From positions 10,333,449 through 10,397,448 of the forward strand of contig OU696571.1 of NCBI GenBank assembly GCA_916048095.2: a stretch of DNA of 64,000 nucleotides, given 5' to 3'. The notes beneath the pieces are model-generated. The model did no database searches. It was not told where the DNA came from and saw only the letters and a program-made list of their open reading frames with translations. Made by a program: the position numbers and the translations under genes. This document shows, piece after piece, positions 21,387 through 32,349 of this stretch; the stretch's first letter is position 1; the number at the start of each line of letters is the position of its first letter. The DNA is from Sacculina carcini. Taxonomy: Eukaryota > Arthropoda > Thecostraca > Sacculinidae.

Positions 21387-22772
21387 TCATATCACGTTGA
21401 CTACGTCCTGGGGGAGGAGATCAAAGCTGCAGATGCACTTTCTCGTCTGCCAGTCGCACAAGAAAATGATTTGCAATGTGACGACAAGGAAGACGAGGAA
21501 GTGGTCGCTATGCTGATGGAGGAGCAGCCGGCGCTGTTGCGTGAGCATCTTTGTTCCACATCCCGCGACGACCTTCAGCTGTCGGCTCTAAGAAAGGCTA
21601 TCGGTGATGATTTTCCTCGCACGGGAGAAGCCGTCGATTCAGTTCTACGCCCGTTTTTCAAGATGAGGGATGAATTATCAGTAGCAGGAGACCTGGTCAT
21701 TCGTGGAGACTGTCAGATAATTGTTCCGAGCAAGCTGCGGTCCGACTACCTCAGTCGTGCCCACGCCGCACACGATGGCGTGGCAAGAACTAAACAGTTC
21801 CTGCGCAGTGTGGCCTGGTGGCCCGGAATGGACGAGGATGTTCAGCGAATGGTGCCCGAGTGCGCGTATTGTCAAGGTAGCGACAAGTTGCTGTCGTCTG
21901 CAACTCGACCAGCTCCTATGCAGTCTGCTCCGCTTCCGGACCACCCGTGGCAGACGCGGGCAGTTGATATCGTGGGCCCTATCGACTCGGCGCCGCCAGA
22001 AGCTCGCTACGCTATAACTCTAGTTGATTATCTCTCGAAGTGGGTCGAAGTAGGCTTTACCAGCACCATTGACAGTGATCACATCATGAGCTTCCTGGAT
22101 GTCATCTGGAGTCGCGAGGGCTTCCCGGACGAGTTGGTCACCGACAATGGGCGACAATTCGTCAGTGAGGCGTTTGAGCGCTATCTCAATCAACGTGACA
22201 TCAAACATCGGCGATCGGCGGCCTACTGGCTACGGGGTAACTCGATCGTCGAACGATTCAACAGGGCATTCAAAGCATGGGTTCAACGGTGTCTCGGTAA
22301 ATAAAAGTTCCATGAGCGTATGCGGGCGCTGTTGACCGAGTACAGAGCCACGCCACACTGCACTACCGGAGCGTTTCCATCGGAGATATTGCACGGCCGA
22401 CGCATGAAGCTGACTTTACCGGTTTTTAACAAGTGCTTGGATTCATTTATCGAGCAGCGTGTCCGCAGGCAGCAGTCACGCAACAAGCGGAACTATGATC
22501 GCCGTAATGCCACGAAGATTCCGACGTTCGCCCCGGGAGACTCGGTGTTTGTTCGTGTGCAAGGCCACGTCGGGAAATCGGGCCGTCGGTTCAAGGGTCC
22601 GTTGCTTATATCGGCGATGAGAGGATCGGCATACCGCCTGGAAGACGGGTCTGTGCGGAATGCGGCCCATCTCGCCAAAAATGCAGCTGTTCATCGAACC
22701 GGTTCACCATCATTGGAGGACGAAACGGACTGTTGGCTTCCTCAGTCGCCAACAGAAGACTCTGTGACATAA
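21387..22772 (+). pseudogene. Element E integrase
   Basis: Same frame as the RT. Contains the zinc-binding HAAHDGVARTKQFL ... CAYCQ, core motifs AVDIVGPI, LVTDNGRQF and NSIVERFNR (the DDE triad), and after the TAA at 22302-22304, LLTEYRATPHCTTGAFPSEI and FAPGDSVFVRV, the C-terminal GPY/F-like part. One nonsense codon only; otherwise well preserved. A downstream Gln/Arg-rich tail to about 23028 is of uncertain coding status. Confidence 0.9.
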
Positions 22773-23058
22773 CGAGACACGGCGCCGTCACGGAGCCTCG
22801 AGAGACCGGCTGAAGGTGATGCGTCAGCGGAGGACGCAATTGCTGAGCAGGACTCGGCATCAGCACCCGGGCTCGAGAGACCGGTTGAAGGCGATCAGCT
22901 TAAGCTCGCAGGCGCAACGCAGACAGGGGCGACATCGAGTCACGCTAAGCCCCCGGATGACGGAAGGTCTCGACGAGAACTACCGTCCTTTTCCAGAGGT
23001 CGCAGGCGATGGTTACCTTCTCGCTTAGCCGAGTAGATGTTCTTGAAGTGCGGGGAGA

Positions 23059-23224
23059 TGTAACGTATGGTTTATATAGTATTGTAACACGCGCGCAGGA
23101 TTGGGGGATTCGGTGGATTCTGGGCTGGGGATTGGTCGTGTATTCTCTGTTGGGTTTTTGTTTATCTCTGGTATTGCGTTGAACAATAATAATTTATTAT
23201 GAATGTTGTGCTTCTAGTTTGACA
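23059..23224 (+). repeat. Element E 3' LTR
   Basis: 166 bp, tgtaacgtat...agtttgaca, preceded by the purine-rich gcggggaga. Confidence 0.9.
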
Positions 23225-23389
23225 AATAGGCAAGGCAAATAATAGATTCTAGTATTTGCCTTGCGCGAGAATTCAATCATTTTCAGCGTGACAGTGCGCG
23301 TTCATTGCACTGCAAGGTAGCGCCCTCTTGAGGCAAGCGGATGAAATGCAGGCCAATTGGCTGGAAAAGTTCAACTTCGGTTTTCGGGA

Positions 23390-23518
23390 CAATTGTTGGC
23401 CAAGCCAACGATTGGCTTGGCCAACAACGAGTGATCGTGTGACCACTTGACCGAACCAACAGTTGGCCAAGAAAATTGTTGGCTAAGCCAACAATTGGCC
23501 TCGTGTGACCGCGGCTTA
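23390..23518 (-). repeat. Palindrome-rich repeat, right partner
   Basis: Inverted relative of 16451-16590. Read on the minus strand it begins agccgcggtcacacgaggcc, again with multiple caattgttggc/gccaac palindromes. The bases outside both ends are tat (16448-16450 and 23519-23521), a possible 3-bp target duplication. Confidence 0.7.
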
Positions 23519-24979
23519 TGTGTATGTTCGAGTGCACGAATGGTGTGCCTGCTCTTTTCCATGAATGCGAGTTACCATGTATGTGCGTATGTATGTCTGT
23601 GTGTGTATGTCCAAGTGTGTGTATGGTTCACGTGACTTTGCTTGTAACGTGACTCAAGTAATATAAGCTGATTGGTTGGTGTACTTTGACATTGTGACGT
23701 ATGACGCCTGTGCTTGTGGCTGAAACGAGCTACAAGTCACTCTGGTTGCGAGTGTTGTGAGTGTTGGTGGTATTTGTGTGGTGGTAGTGAATTTGTAATT
23801 GTGATTGGTGCGAGGGTACAGTGTTTATTGTTTATTATCAGCTTTTGCTAGTGTGCATATCAGTGCATATCAGTGCTATCATTTCATCTTCGTCCTCGTC
23901 TTCATTGAATACATCTCTATTTTCTCTACAGGTGTAACAGCGATGTTTGTTGTAGTCAACGCCGTCAAATGTAATAGCGATGTGGTCTGTTGTTAGCTTG
24001 AAGTCGTGGAGCAGGTCTCTTGTAGTTGTGTGTCGCGATAACTATTATAGTCCGATTCAAACACAGTAAAATGGTAGAAGTAGAAGTAGAAGAGTTATAG
24101 TTCACCTTATCTTTACTTATATCCTAGTCTAGTCTTATTCTGTTTCCTACATGGTGGCCTAGTCCCTATCGTTCTCCTCCGCACTCACTTCCTACATGGT
24201 GGTCTAGTCTCTATCACTAGCTTTATCGTTCTTCTCCTTCACACTGACGTCCTACATGCTGGCCTCGTCTTCACTGTCCGCCCCTAAATGTCCGCCCCTA
24301 ATGGTGGAATTCACTCGTTTAAATACCACTAACAAGCTCCGCCTACTACAATATCCAGCTCCAAGCTGGGCACGGCCTCATTAATTACGGAGACAACCAG
24401 GTCAGCACAATACACTGCAACAAGTACGTGAGTGGAATACGCATCCCATGCTGGTCACTACGCAAGCAGTTTATATGTTACAAAAACATCTGGAAAGCAT
24501 CCGCTTGGTTACTGTGGTTAGTGAGGAATGTGTGTATGCATGAGCAACGCTCTGGCCTCTAACCTATTGCCGCTGTCTGAATCTAAACAACGAAATACAA
24601 GCCATTCTGGTACAAGCACACAGTGGCGGCGCCAAGGGGGAATGGGGGGAGCTCGGGATAGAATATTTTCTAGAATATTTAACCTTTCATTCAAATTTGT
24701 TTTTCCGTTTAGTGTCCATTTAATTACGAATGTTATGTGTATATATATGCCCCTGAAGATGACTAATAAGAGTCGAAAGGTGCCTCGGGCGAAAATGAGC
24801 TTTTCAGTGTTATTGGGAAAACTCTCTGAAAACCAGAGGAAACTAGTGAGACAAATTGAGGTCTATACATACAAAAGAAATAAAACAGAAAACGATGTAG
24901 AATTAAACATAACATGAATGGAATTTATATATAGCATAGTATTAGGCATACACTTTGATATAACAGGGGCAAAAAAATG
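23519..24979. other. No recognised gene; scattered low-complexity sequence
   Basis: Contains a GT-rich stretch at 23520-23640 and three similar phrases (cctacatggtggcctagtc and variants) at 24148-24260 that form a short imperfect tandem repeat. A 129-codon open frame at 24528-24917 has no family features I recognise. I cannot support a gene. Confidence 0.5.
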
Positions 24980-24985
24980 TAATAA

Positions 24986-26175
24986 CTAGGGTAACCTTTT
25001 GTTGCAAATGCAACTTTTTCATCGTAGACTCTGTTCATTCTGAGAAGCCCAAAAATCAATATTTTATTGATCTGAGGTACATATTAAACAAGTTATAAAT
25101 GCTACTTTTTGCAACTTTTTGTTCTTAGCGCAACTTTTGCAACTTTCTCATTTTTGAGAGCAACAATTTGGATTTAGGACAATTTTTGAACTTTTAGAAC
25201 AATTATTCCACACTATCAGGAAAAATTTTCAGTCGTGAAGTGCAATGCAGCAAATGTTCATGTATTGTCAACATAAACTCGATAATCATGTATCTGGAGG
25301 ACGTGTGAACATTGTTTTCGTGTATGGTGCTAGACATCCTGCGTATTCACGTGCACATTCACATAATATACATTCGATAATAAAATCTTGACATATCACT
25401 CTGATATAGATAGGTGCATTTGGGCAATAAAATTAAACTTTATATTTTTTACTTTTCGAGCAATTTTAGAGCAGTTAATTAGATAGACAGCAATTGAATA
25501 TAATTACCGCATAATCAGATGATGTTTCATCTGCAAAATCCATTTAGACCTTGGAACATTTAAGAATATTAACATCGAGTGAGTCTTTCAAATTATATTG
25601 TATATTTAAATGTCACTACCAAGCATCAGTGCGACAGATTCGACAGACTAGACAAGCATGTGAAACACAATCTGAACGCAACCGCGAATGCTCAAATGCA
25701 TTAAGTAGAAACAAAAACGTGAAACTCCCAAAGTGTAATGTTGAGGAGTGATTTCAGTGTTTAAATTTTATTACCCTATTATGAAAAATTGGTGATATTT
25801 TAGCGAAACATTGAGCTAAACTTATTAGCGCAACTATTTGAAGTTTTAGCGCATCCAAATGTAACCCTTGTCGCCAGCGATGTAACAGTTGCAGCTCATG
25901 AAGCACGCATTCCTAGAACAAGCGCCTATGATAAAAACCGCGAATGTGTTGTAGTAATAGTTATGTAATGAAAAAATACGAGTAGTACAATCGTACAAAT
26001 CGTACAACAGTTTCTCTCAAAAAGTTTATTATTCATAATTTTGTAATTTTGACTACCCTTTCACGGGTTTTTGGTGAATTTTATGCATAATTTTAAGTGC
26101 AACGTTTTAGCGCAACTTTTAGGATTTTTTAACGCAACTTTTCTTGATTTTTAGCGCACCAAAAGGTCACCCTAG
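24986..26175. mobile_element. 1.19-kb non-autonomous DNA transposon (MITE-like)
   Basis: Ends are inverted: ctagggtaaccttttg at the left and caaaaggtcaccctag at the right. The 6-bp direct repeat taataa flanks both ends (24980-24985 and 26176-26181). The interior is AT-rich, with repeated gcaacttt/gcgcaactttt phrases near both ends (25000-25150 and 26095-26150), suggesting subterminal protein-binding repeats. The only open frame is a basic 66-codon stretch at 25551-25751. Confidence 0.82.
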
Positions 26176-26279
26176 TAATAACATATCACTCTGTATACAA
26201 ATAAAAAGTAGAATAAAAAGTAATGCTTCGCTAGGTCAAGATTTATGATACAACAGGTGTCATGTTTGTCTGATTACCT

Positions 26280-26479
26280 TGTGGTGTGCCATGTTTGTCC
26301 GTGTCATTGTGATTGTGTTGTGGGGCCATGTGTGCGTGAGCTTGTTTGTACTTGTGTCCGATCGTTCTGTCCTGTTATGATCCTTCAGTGCGTGAGTTAT
26401 GTCTGTACTTGTAAATACAGTCGGTCCAAAGCGCTCACGTTAGCAACTTGTGTTGTTCCGTGACAACCCAAACGACACA
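26280..26479 (+). mobile_element. Solo LTR, family S, copy 2 (internally deleted)
   Basis: 200 bp, tgtggtgtgcc...acgacaca, flanked by acct on both sides (26276-26279 and 26480-26483). It shares gtaaatacagtcggtccaaa with the other copies; shorter because the region after the first 11 bp is missing. Confidence 0.85.
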
Positions 26480-26574
26480 ACCTCAACCTACATATAATTG
26501 TTCCATTTAATCTCGCAAAACAAAATTGGCGCTTATCGTTTCAAGTGCAAACTTGATTTTTATGAAAAACTAGC

Positions 26575-28460
26575 ATTTAAACCCGCCCGTTGTGCGGAGC
26601 AATTCATAAAATGAAATTCATATTTATAAACATTTATATTCATAAAAAATTAAAAGAAAAAAAGAAAAAATGTAAACTCACAAATATATTACTCAATAGA
26701 AAAGTCTAAATGTGAACATTTATATTTTTATTTTGACAAAATATTATCCCTCAATCCGCCTCATATTTAAACCTGCCCGTCGTGCTGAATAATTCAGAAC
26801 TCATACATGAAACAATGAAAAATGACTACACTTTTTCATCATAATTTTTCCAAAATACATTTATAACTTAACATCACCGTCTAGCATTAAAACCCGCCCG
26901 TTATGCGGAACAATTCGTAAAAATATTGCAAATCAAAAAATAAATAAGGTTAACTCATAAAAACTTTAATCAATTGAAAAGTCTAAATTTCATTATTTCA
27001 ATTTTATTTTGACAATTTTTTTTCACTCAGCCCGCCTCATATTTATTCCCGCCCGACGTGCGGAATAATTCAGAACTCGAACACGATCCGTTCTGGATCT
27101 TGAAGTCAAATCCATTAATTTTTATATGAATTCATTATACACGGTGAAATTGAATGTTTTATTATCTATAGCTGCTGCCCGCGGGACATTTTTATTTCAT
27201 AAAAATGAGCCATCGCTTCGTTTGCGTTTGAAGTCCCTGATCTATACCATTGAACCCGCGCAATTATGTCACCTCATATTCAAGCATACATACACAGACA
27301 GATAGATAATTTCTATATACATAAATATTTATATATACATAAAAGAGCATGCATATAGATTTGAACCCGCCCGTCGCGCTGAACAATTCATAAAGTAAAA
27401 TTAATATTAAATTCATAAAATAAACTGAATACAAATTGAAAAGCAAAAAATTTAACCTGTATAACGTTCACCAAAAAAACTCTAAATCTGAATATTTTTA
27501 TTTTAAATTTGAAAATTTTTTTTCCCTCAATCCGCCTAATATTTGAGCCTGCCCGTCGTGTGGAATAATTCAGAACACAAACACGTAACAAACAATGAAT
27601 ATTCTAGCATGTAAGCCCGCCCGTCGTGCGGAACAATTCATGCTATTAAATTTGTATTCAATTCATAAGAGAAAATAAATATGAATTAATCAAGAAAAGA
27701 GTAAACCCATAAAAAGTCTAAATTTCTATATTTTTATATTATTTTGACAAAATAGTTTGCCTAAACCGCTTTATATTTGAACCTGCCCGTCGTACTGAAT
27801 AATTCAGAACTCAGACACAAAACAATGAAAAATTACTAAACTTTTTTATCATAATGTTTTCAAAATATACTCATAACTTAACATCAGCATTTAGCATTAA
27901 AACCCGCCCGTTGTGCAGAACAATTAATAAAATAAAATAAATATTGAATTAATAAGAAACGATTAGAAATTGAAAAAGAAAAAGTAAACCCGTCAAAAGT
28001 CTTAACCAACAGAGAAGCCTAAATATAATGTTTTTATTTTAGATGTGGCAAAATATTTTCCCTCGAACAGCTTCGTATTTAAACCCGCCCGTCGTGCGGA
28101 ACTATTATTTAAATCAAATGAATCAAGAAGCAAAAAGCTTATCCAACAGAAAAATATAAATCTGTAAATTCTTGTTTTAATTATTGACGAAGTGTTTTCC
28201 CTCAACACTGCTCAAACACTATCGAAACAATGAAACTTTCTGTTATCTCTACAATTCCAGATTAATGCTTCCGCTAAAACAGCATATGCATATAGTTGGC
28301 ATTGCATGATATTACAACCCATATCCTTATGCAACTTAAAAGTATGCAACTTGAAATTAAACCAATTAAATTACACAGAAAATTACAGTAGTTAACTTTG
28401 TTCCCAGTAGAATTTTACCCGCCCGTCCTGCGGAAAAATTCATGTGTAAATATTGAGAAC
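26575..28460 (-). repeat. Alternating array of GC-core repeats
   Basis: At least eleven GC-rich cores of about 25 bp stand in AT-rich DNA, in two alternating forms: A (aacccgcccgttgtgcggaa then caattcataaaa) near 26580, 26890, 27363, 27614 and 27901, and B (cctgcccgtcgtgctgaat then aattcagaactc) near 26773, 27047, 27546 and 27780. Less certain forms lie near 28081 and 28417. A-to-B spacing is roughly 160-190 bp. The opposite orientation of this repeat starts the window. No coding potential. Also present at 30890-31200. Confidence 0.8.
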
Positions 28461-28639
28461 AATGAAGCCTTTCTATTCAGTATAATGTATCAATCATTAA
28501 ACTGTACGCAATAAAACGACACCATGCATGCTTGGAGCTAATATGATGCATTCTTAATTGTGATTGGGCTTCAGTGAAATTTAATCAGTGTATACAGTGT
28601 TCCTGTGTAATCGCAAGGGCGCATAATAGCAGTCAAATT

Positions 28640-29640
28640 GGCAATATGTCCTTTTGACTTTACACCGCCGTAACTTCCTCCAGAAAAACTTTGGAAAATT
28701 AACAATTATAGCACATTATAGAAAACAAAATTTACAGCACGATGGTATAATTTATTTTTATATGTAACAAATAGTTACTGAGAAATAGTCGAAAAATGAA
28801 TTAATTTTAGTCGCCCGGTGTTCAAGTGTAATTTTGGATGTATTTGAAATTTTTGCCAATTTTACACGTTTTTTGTATCATTTGTGGTATAAATTATAAC
28901 TTATCCTGTAAAACGGAAAATTTTCTACACAATAGTATACTTTTTATAGCTTTACCATTGCTGGTTTATGAGGAATAGATTGCGGAATATTGACCAAAAT
29001 ATTCAGGTTTTTAGTGCTAATTTTGCCTTTTTGACTTTGTCATTTTGACTTCACACCGCCGTAACTTTTTCTTAATACACTTTGGAAAAGTGAAAATTAT
29101 ACCGTGTTGTAGAAAAACAAAATTTCCTGAGTGATGGTTTTATTTATTTAAATGTGTGATAATTATTTTTTGAGAAATAGAGAAAAAAGTATAGAAAATC
29201 GGACGCGTGGAGTTTGAATAAAATATTGAATATAGATTGAAATTTTGTCATTTTAACATATTTTGTATTCAATTTTTTAATATGAAATATAATTTACCTT
29301 GTAGAACAGCAGATTTTCTACATAGTGGTAAAATCTTTATAGCTGTACCATCGCTGGTTTATTAGGTGTAAATGGCGGAATATTGACCAAAATGTTCGCA
29401 TTTTCAGGGTTCACTTTGTCTTTTACCGCTATAACTTTTTTTTTTTTGAACTTTTAAATTTAACTAATCGTGTAGACAAGAAAATTTTCAACGTGATGGT
29501 ATAAATTTTTAGCGGGTACGCCAAGCGGTTACCGAGTAGCAGCTTGCAGAAAATGGACCAAGGAGAGTGGGACAGACAGACAGACAGACACACACACACA
29601 CAGAGGTTCTCTTTTATATATATAGATATATATAGGCCTA
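28640..29640. repeat. Imperfect tandem noncoding repeat with (ACAG)n/(AC)n tail
   Basis: Three diverged units of roughly 370 bp, each with a phrase like cgccgtaactt, then actttggaaaa, tagaaaacaaaattt and accattgctggttta. The last ends in (gaca)n(ca)n and gttctcttttatatata. A further copy surrounds the TRIM at 40.37-41.88 kb. No open frame of interest. Confidence 0.65.
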
Positions 29641-30270
29641 AACCAAAGGAGTTGCAGTTGCCATACTTCCTGTACTACTTTATGTTATCAATGGAAGTAG
29701 TTAATAATGAATATTTAAATTGTGTTGAAAAAAAATATCTAGGACATGCTGGGTTAACAGCTTTGAATGTTTTCATATTAGCAACTTATATTGTTCCATA
29801 TTAGTAACCTGTATAAATAACTTATTTGGTGCCTTCAAAAACTCGCGCCCAAGATCCCACCCCAAATAAGCGGGCCACTGGTTGTGCGTTTAGGCGTTAT
29901 TGTATGCAATCAAAGGCATACACCATCGTGAATGTACGATATGATAGAGAATTTATACGTATACATGTAAGTGAATATTTCAAAATGGTTCAACTTTCCG
30001 CTTTCAATCATTCGACAATGATTTAGGTCTGTTACATGCATGGAGAGTTGGTCCTTTCTCAAATTCTTCATCAATATAACGATGCTGTCAACACAAATGT
30101 TGACTCCTGGTGATTGTCTAGGGCAGAGATCGGCATGCTACCGATCCGGCCCGCCGATGATACTTGAGTTTGCTTGGTAAAACGTATGAATGGAAAAATT
30201 TGTACTCCTACTTCATTTTAAATGTTATTCTTAGAATACTATACCTTTTACAATTTGATTTTCCCATCTG
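29641..30270. other. No recognised feature
   Basis: AT-rich DNA without a supported gene. A phrase at 30125-30165 (gggcagagatcggcatgctac, ggcccgccgatga) resembles hAT ends but has no partner. Confidence 0.45.
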
Positions 30271-30365
30271 AAATCAAAAATGTTCCGACTGAAATCAAAT
30301 CACGACTGAAACCAAACTTGTCCCAACTGAAATCAGATGTGTCCAACTGAAATTAGAATTGTCTC
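30270..30365. repeat. Short imperfect tandem repeat
   Basis: About five diverged copies of an approximately 20-bp unit (variants of ccaactgaaatcaaatgtg). Confidence 0.65.
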
Positions 30366-30850
30366 ACCTAGAATCAAACAAACAAACAAACATATATTTT
30401 ATATAGCGCCAAGTAAAGCAGAGGCGCGTATACATCAAAACTGGCGGTAACAATATGAAAGAGCTCATAGGGGGAAAATAAATCAGCCAGCAGAAAACGA
30501 CACACATGATATTAAAAAGGAAGTCAGTGAGTATACAAACAACAATAAAGAACACATTACACGTTATTGGTTATCAAGCACTGGTGCTAAGTGCCAAACA
30601 AGAATGTAGAGAGGACAAGTTAATGCTGTCGGAATGGAGGAATTAGAGGCGTGGGCAAGGCCACCAAATATGTGTGCAGAGCAGAAAAGAATGAGGAGTA
30701 TGATTTTTGGTTCAGAACATGACGAGGAAGATAATTACAAAGAGCAGGAAAGTAGAAATATTTGGCTGACCAGTTTGACTCATGAAGAGCAGGAGAAACA
30801 AGAGGTACACTGGAAGGCAACTGGAAGGTCGCTTGTTGCACTGTAGGAGG
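30366..30850 (-). pseudogene. Possible LINE 3' end fragment
   Basis: The minus-strand end has gcgctatataaaatatatgtttgtttgtttg, split here as a 3' end with a (tttg)n tail typical of CR1/L2-like LINEs. The short frame upstream (30841-30620) has a LINE-C-terminus-like FFSALHTYL segment. Weak evidence only. Confidence 0.35.
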
Positions 30851-30889
30851 ATAAGTAAGTAGGATATTTAACTATTTTATACTTAACTA

Positions 30890-31200
30890 GCACTTAAACC
30901 CGCCCATCGTGCGGAACGATTCATATAATAAATTAATATTCAATTCATGAGAGAAAAGCAATACAAATTAAAAACGACAAAAGTGAGCTTATAAAAATGT
31001 CATATCCAATAGAAAAGTATGAATGTGAACATTTTCATTTTTATTTTGAAAAAAGTTTTCCCTCAAACAGCCTAATCTTTAAACCTGCCCGTCGCCAGGA
31101 ATAATTCTAAACTCAAACCCAAAACTAACACAATGAAAAATGATGAAAACGTCTAATCAGAATGTTTCCAAAATATATTTATAAGTTAACATCATTGCCC
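30890..31200 (-). repeat. GC-core repeat, one A-B pair
   Basis: Form A core at 30898 (cccgcccatcgtgcggaac) and form B near 31081 (cctgcccgtcgccaggaat), with the same AT-rich spacer as the 26.6-28.4 kb array. Confidence 0.75.
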
Positions 31201-31612
31201 AACATCATTTGCACAAGTGATATTCTACTTTTACCGCTGTATTATTTATCGCTAAATTACCATATATTCCGCTATAATTCAAACTCAATTATAACCTGAC
31301 CCAACCCTAGCAAGCACAACCCATGCATCCCATCTTAACCTAACCCAGCCAATTTTTTTTATACATTATTTAATTTAAATTTTCATGAGCGATTCTGGAT
31401 ATTGAAGTCAAGTCCGTGAGTTTTGTATATGAATTCATTCCACACGGTGAATTTGAACGTTTTATTGTCTATAGTTTTTGCCTGAGGGCCATTTCTATTG
31501 AATATAAATTAGTCATTGCTTCGTTATAAGTTAACATCATTGCCCAACATCATTTGCACAAGTGATATTCTACTTTTACCGCTGTATTATTTACCGCTAA
31601 AATTACCATATA
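31185..31612. repeat. Direct repeat of about 90 bp
   Basis: The stretch beginning ataagttaacatcattgccc and running through ttgcacaagtgatattctac and attaccatatattccgct occurs at 31190-31280 and again at 31527-31622, separated by part of the GC-core repeat family (31380-31520). Confidence 0.85.
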
Positions 31613-32349
31613 TTCCGCTATAACCATATATTCCGCCATATATTCAGTCTCTGACTAACCCTCGCTGAGTGTGCCCGTGCTTACCGTCGCTCGTTCGCGC
31701 CCGGCTGTCTACGCTTCGCTGACGCTCACCGACGACAGATCCTGCTTTCTGCTAACGCTGAGTGTTCCTTGAGTTATATTTCAGCTGTTTTATTATTATA
31801 TTTGATTTAGCGTTATTTTGATTTTTCATTACTCGTTTTGTTCATTGATAATATTTGCCTTTTTAAAGGCGGATATTTTCTTCTTGCGAGCTCATTAACT
31901 TACTTCTAAGACTGTTTAAGTCAATTAATCTTTCTTTTGTTTCAGGTTATATATTTGAATTTTTATATTTTGTTTCTGAATTTGATTGAGAATCAGGGTT
32001 CGCAGCCATAGTTGCTTTGCAATCTTCCTTCAATTCTTTTTCGTCACTTTTCAGTTCAGTTTGTATATTATTTAATTTAACTTTGTCTATAAATATAAGT
32101 GCTGTTCATGGATATATGTATTATTTTCTGCTTCATGTCTCTTTTGTTGATGTGGCGGGCTGAATATTGTAGCCCCGCCCCGACGGCTAACGGCTGGTTT
32201 TCCCGTTTTCCGTCAGCGCCCAGCTCTTTCCTCGCACTGAGGTGCCAACAATTCTGTTTTGCTCTCATACTCTGTCCTTGTTGTCGCCCATTGGACATTT
32301 TGCCTTGCGATATGTGTTTAACAATGAGCTATCAATAAATTGTTCTCAC

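Larger units (their letters stand above)
18579..23224 (+). mobile_element. Element E: Ty3/gypsy retrotransposon with lesions
   Basis: 4.65 kb with 166-bp LTRs (tgta...gac[g/a]). Canonical gypsy order gag-PR-RT-RH-IN, Mag/K02A2.6-like in wording. Lesions: likely lost gag start, frameshifts near 19345 and 19905, and stops at 19768, 21384 and 22302. Flanking bases do not match (cttc before, aata after), and the hAT gene on the left does not continue on the right, so one flank has been exchanged or deleted. Confidence 0.92.

Noticed and set aside
24619..24660. hAT-like end cagtggcggcgccaaggggg
   Set aside because: No inverted partner or duplication found nearby.
26575..28460. CRISPR-like array of spaced GC-rich repeats
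   Set aside because: Spacing is irregular and over 100 bp, repeats are diverged, spacers are related to each other, and the DNA is animal.
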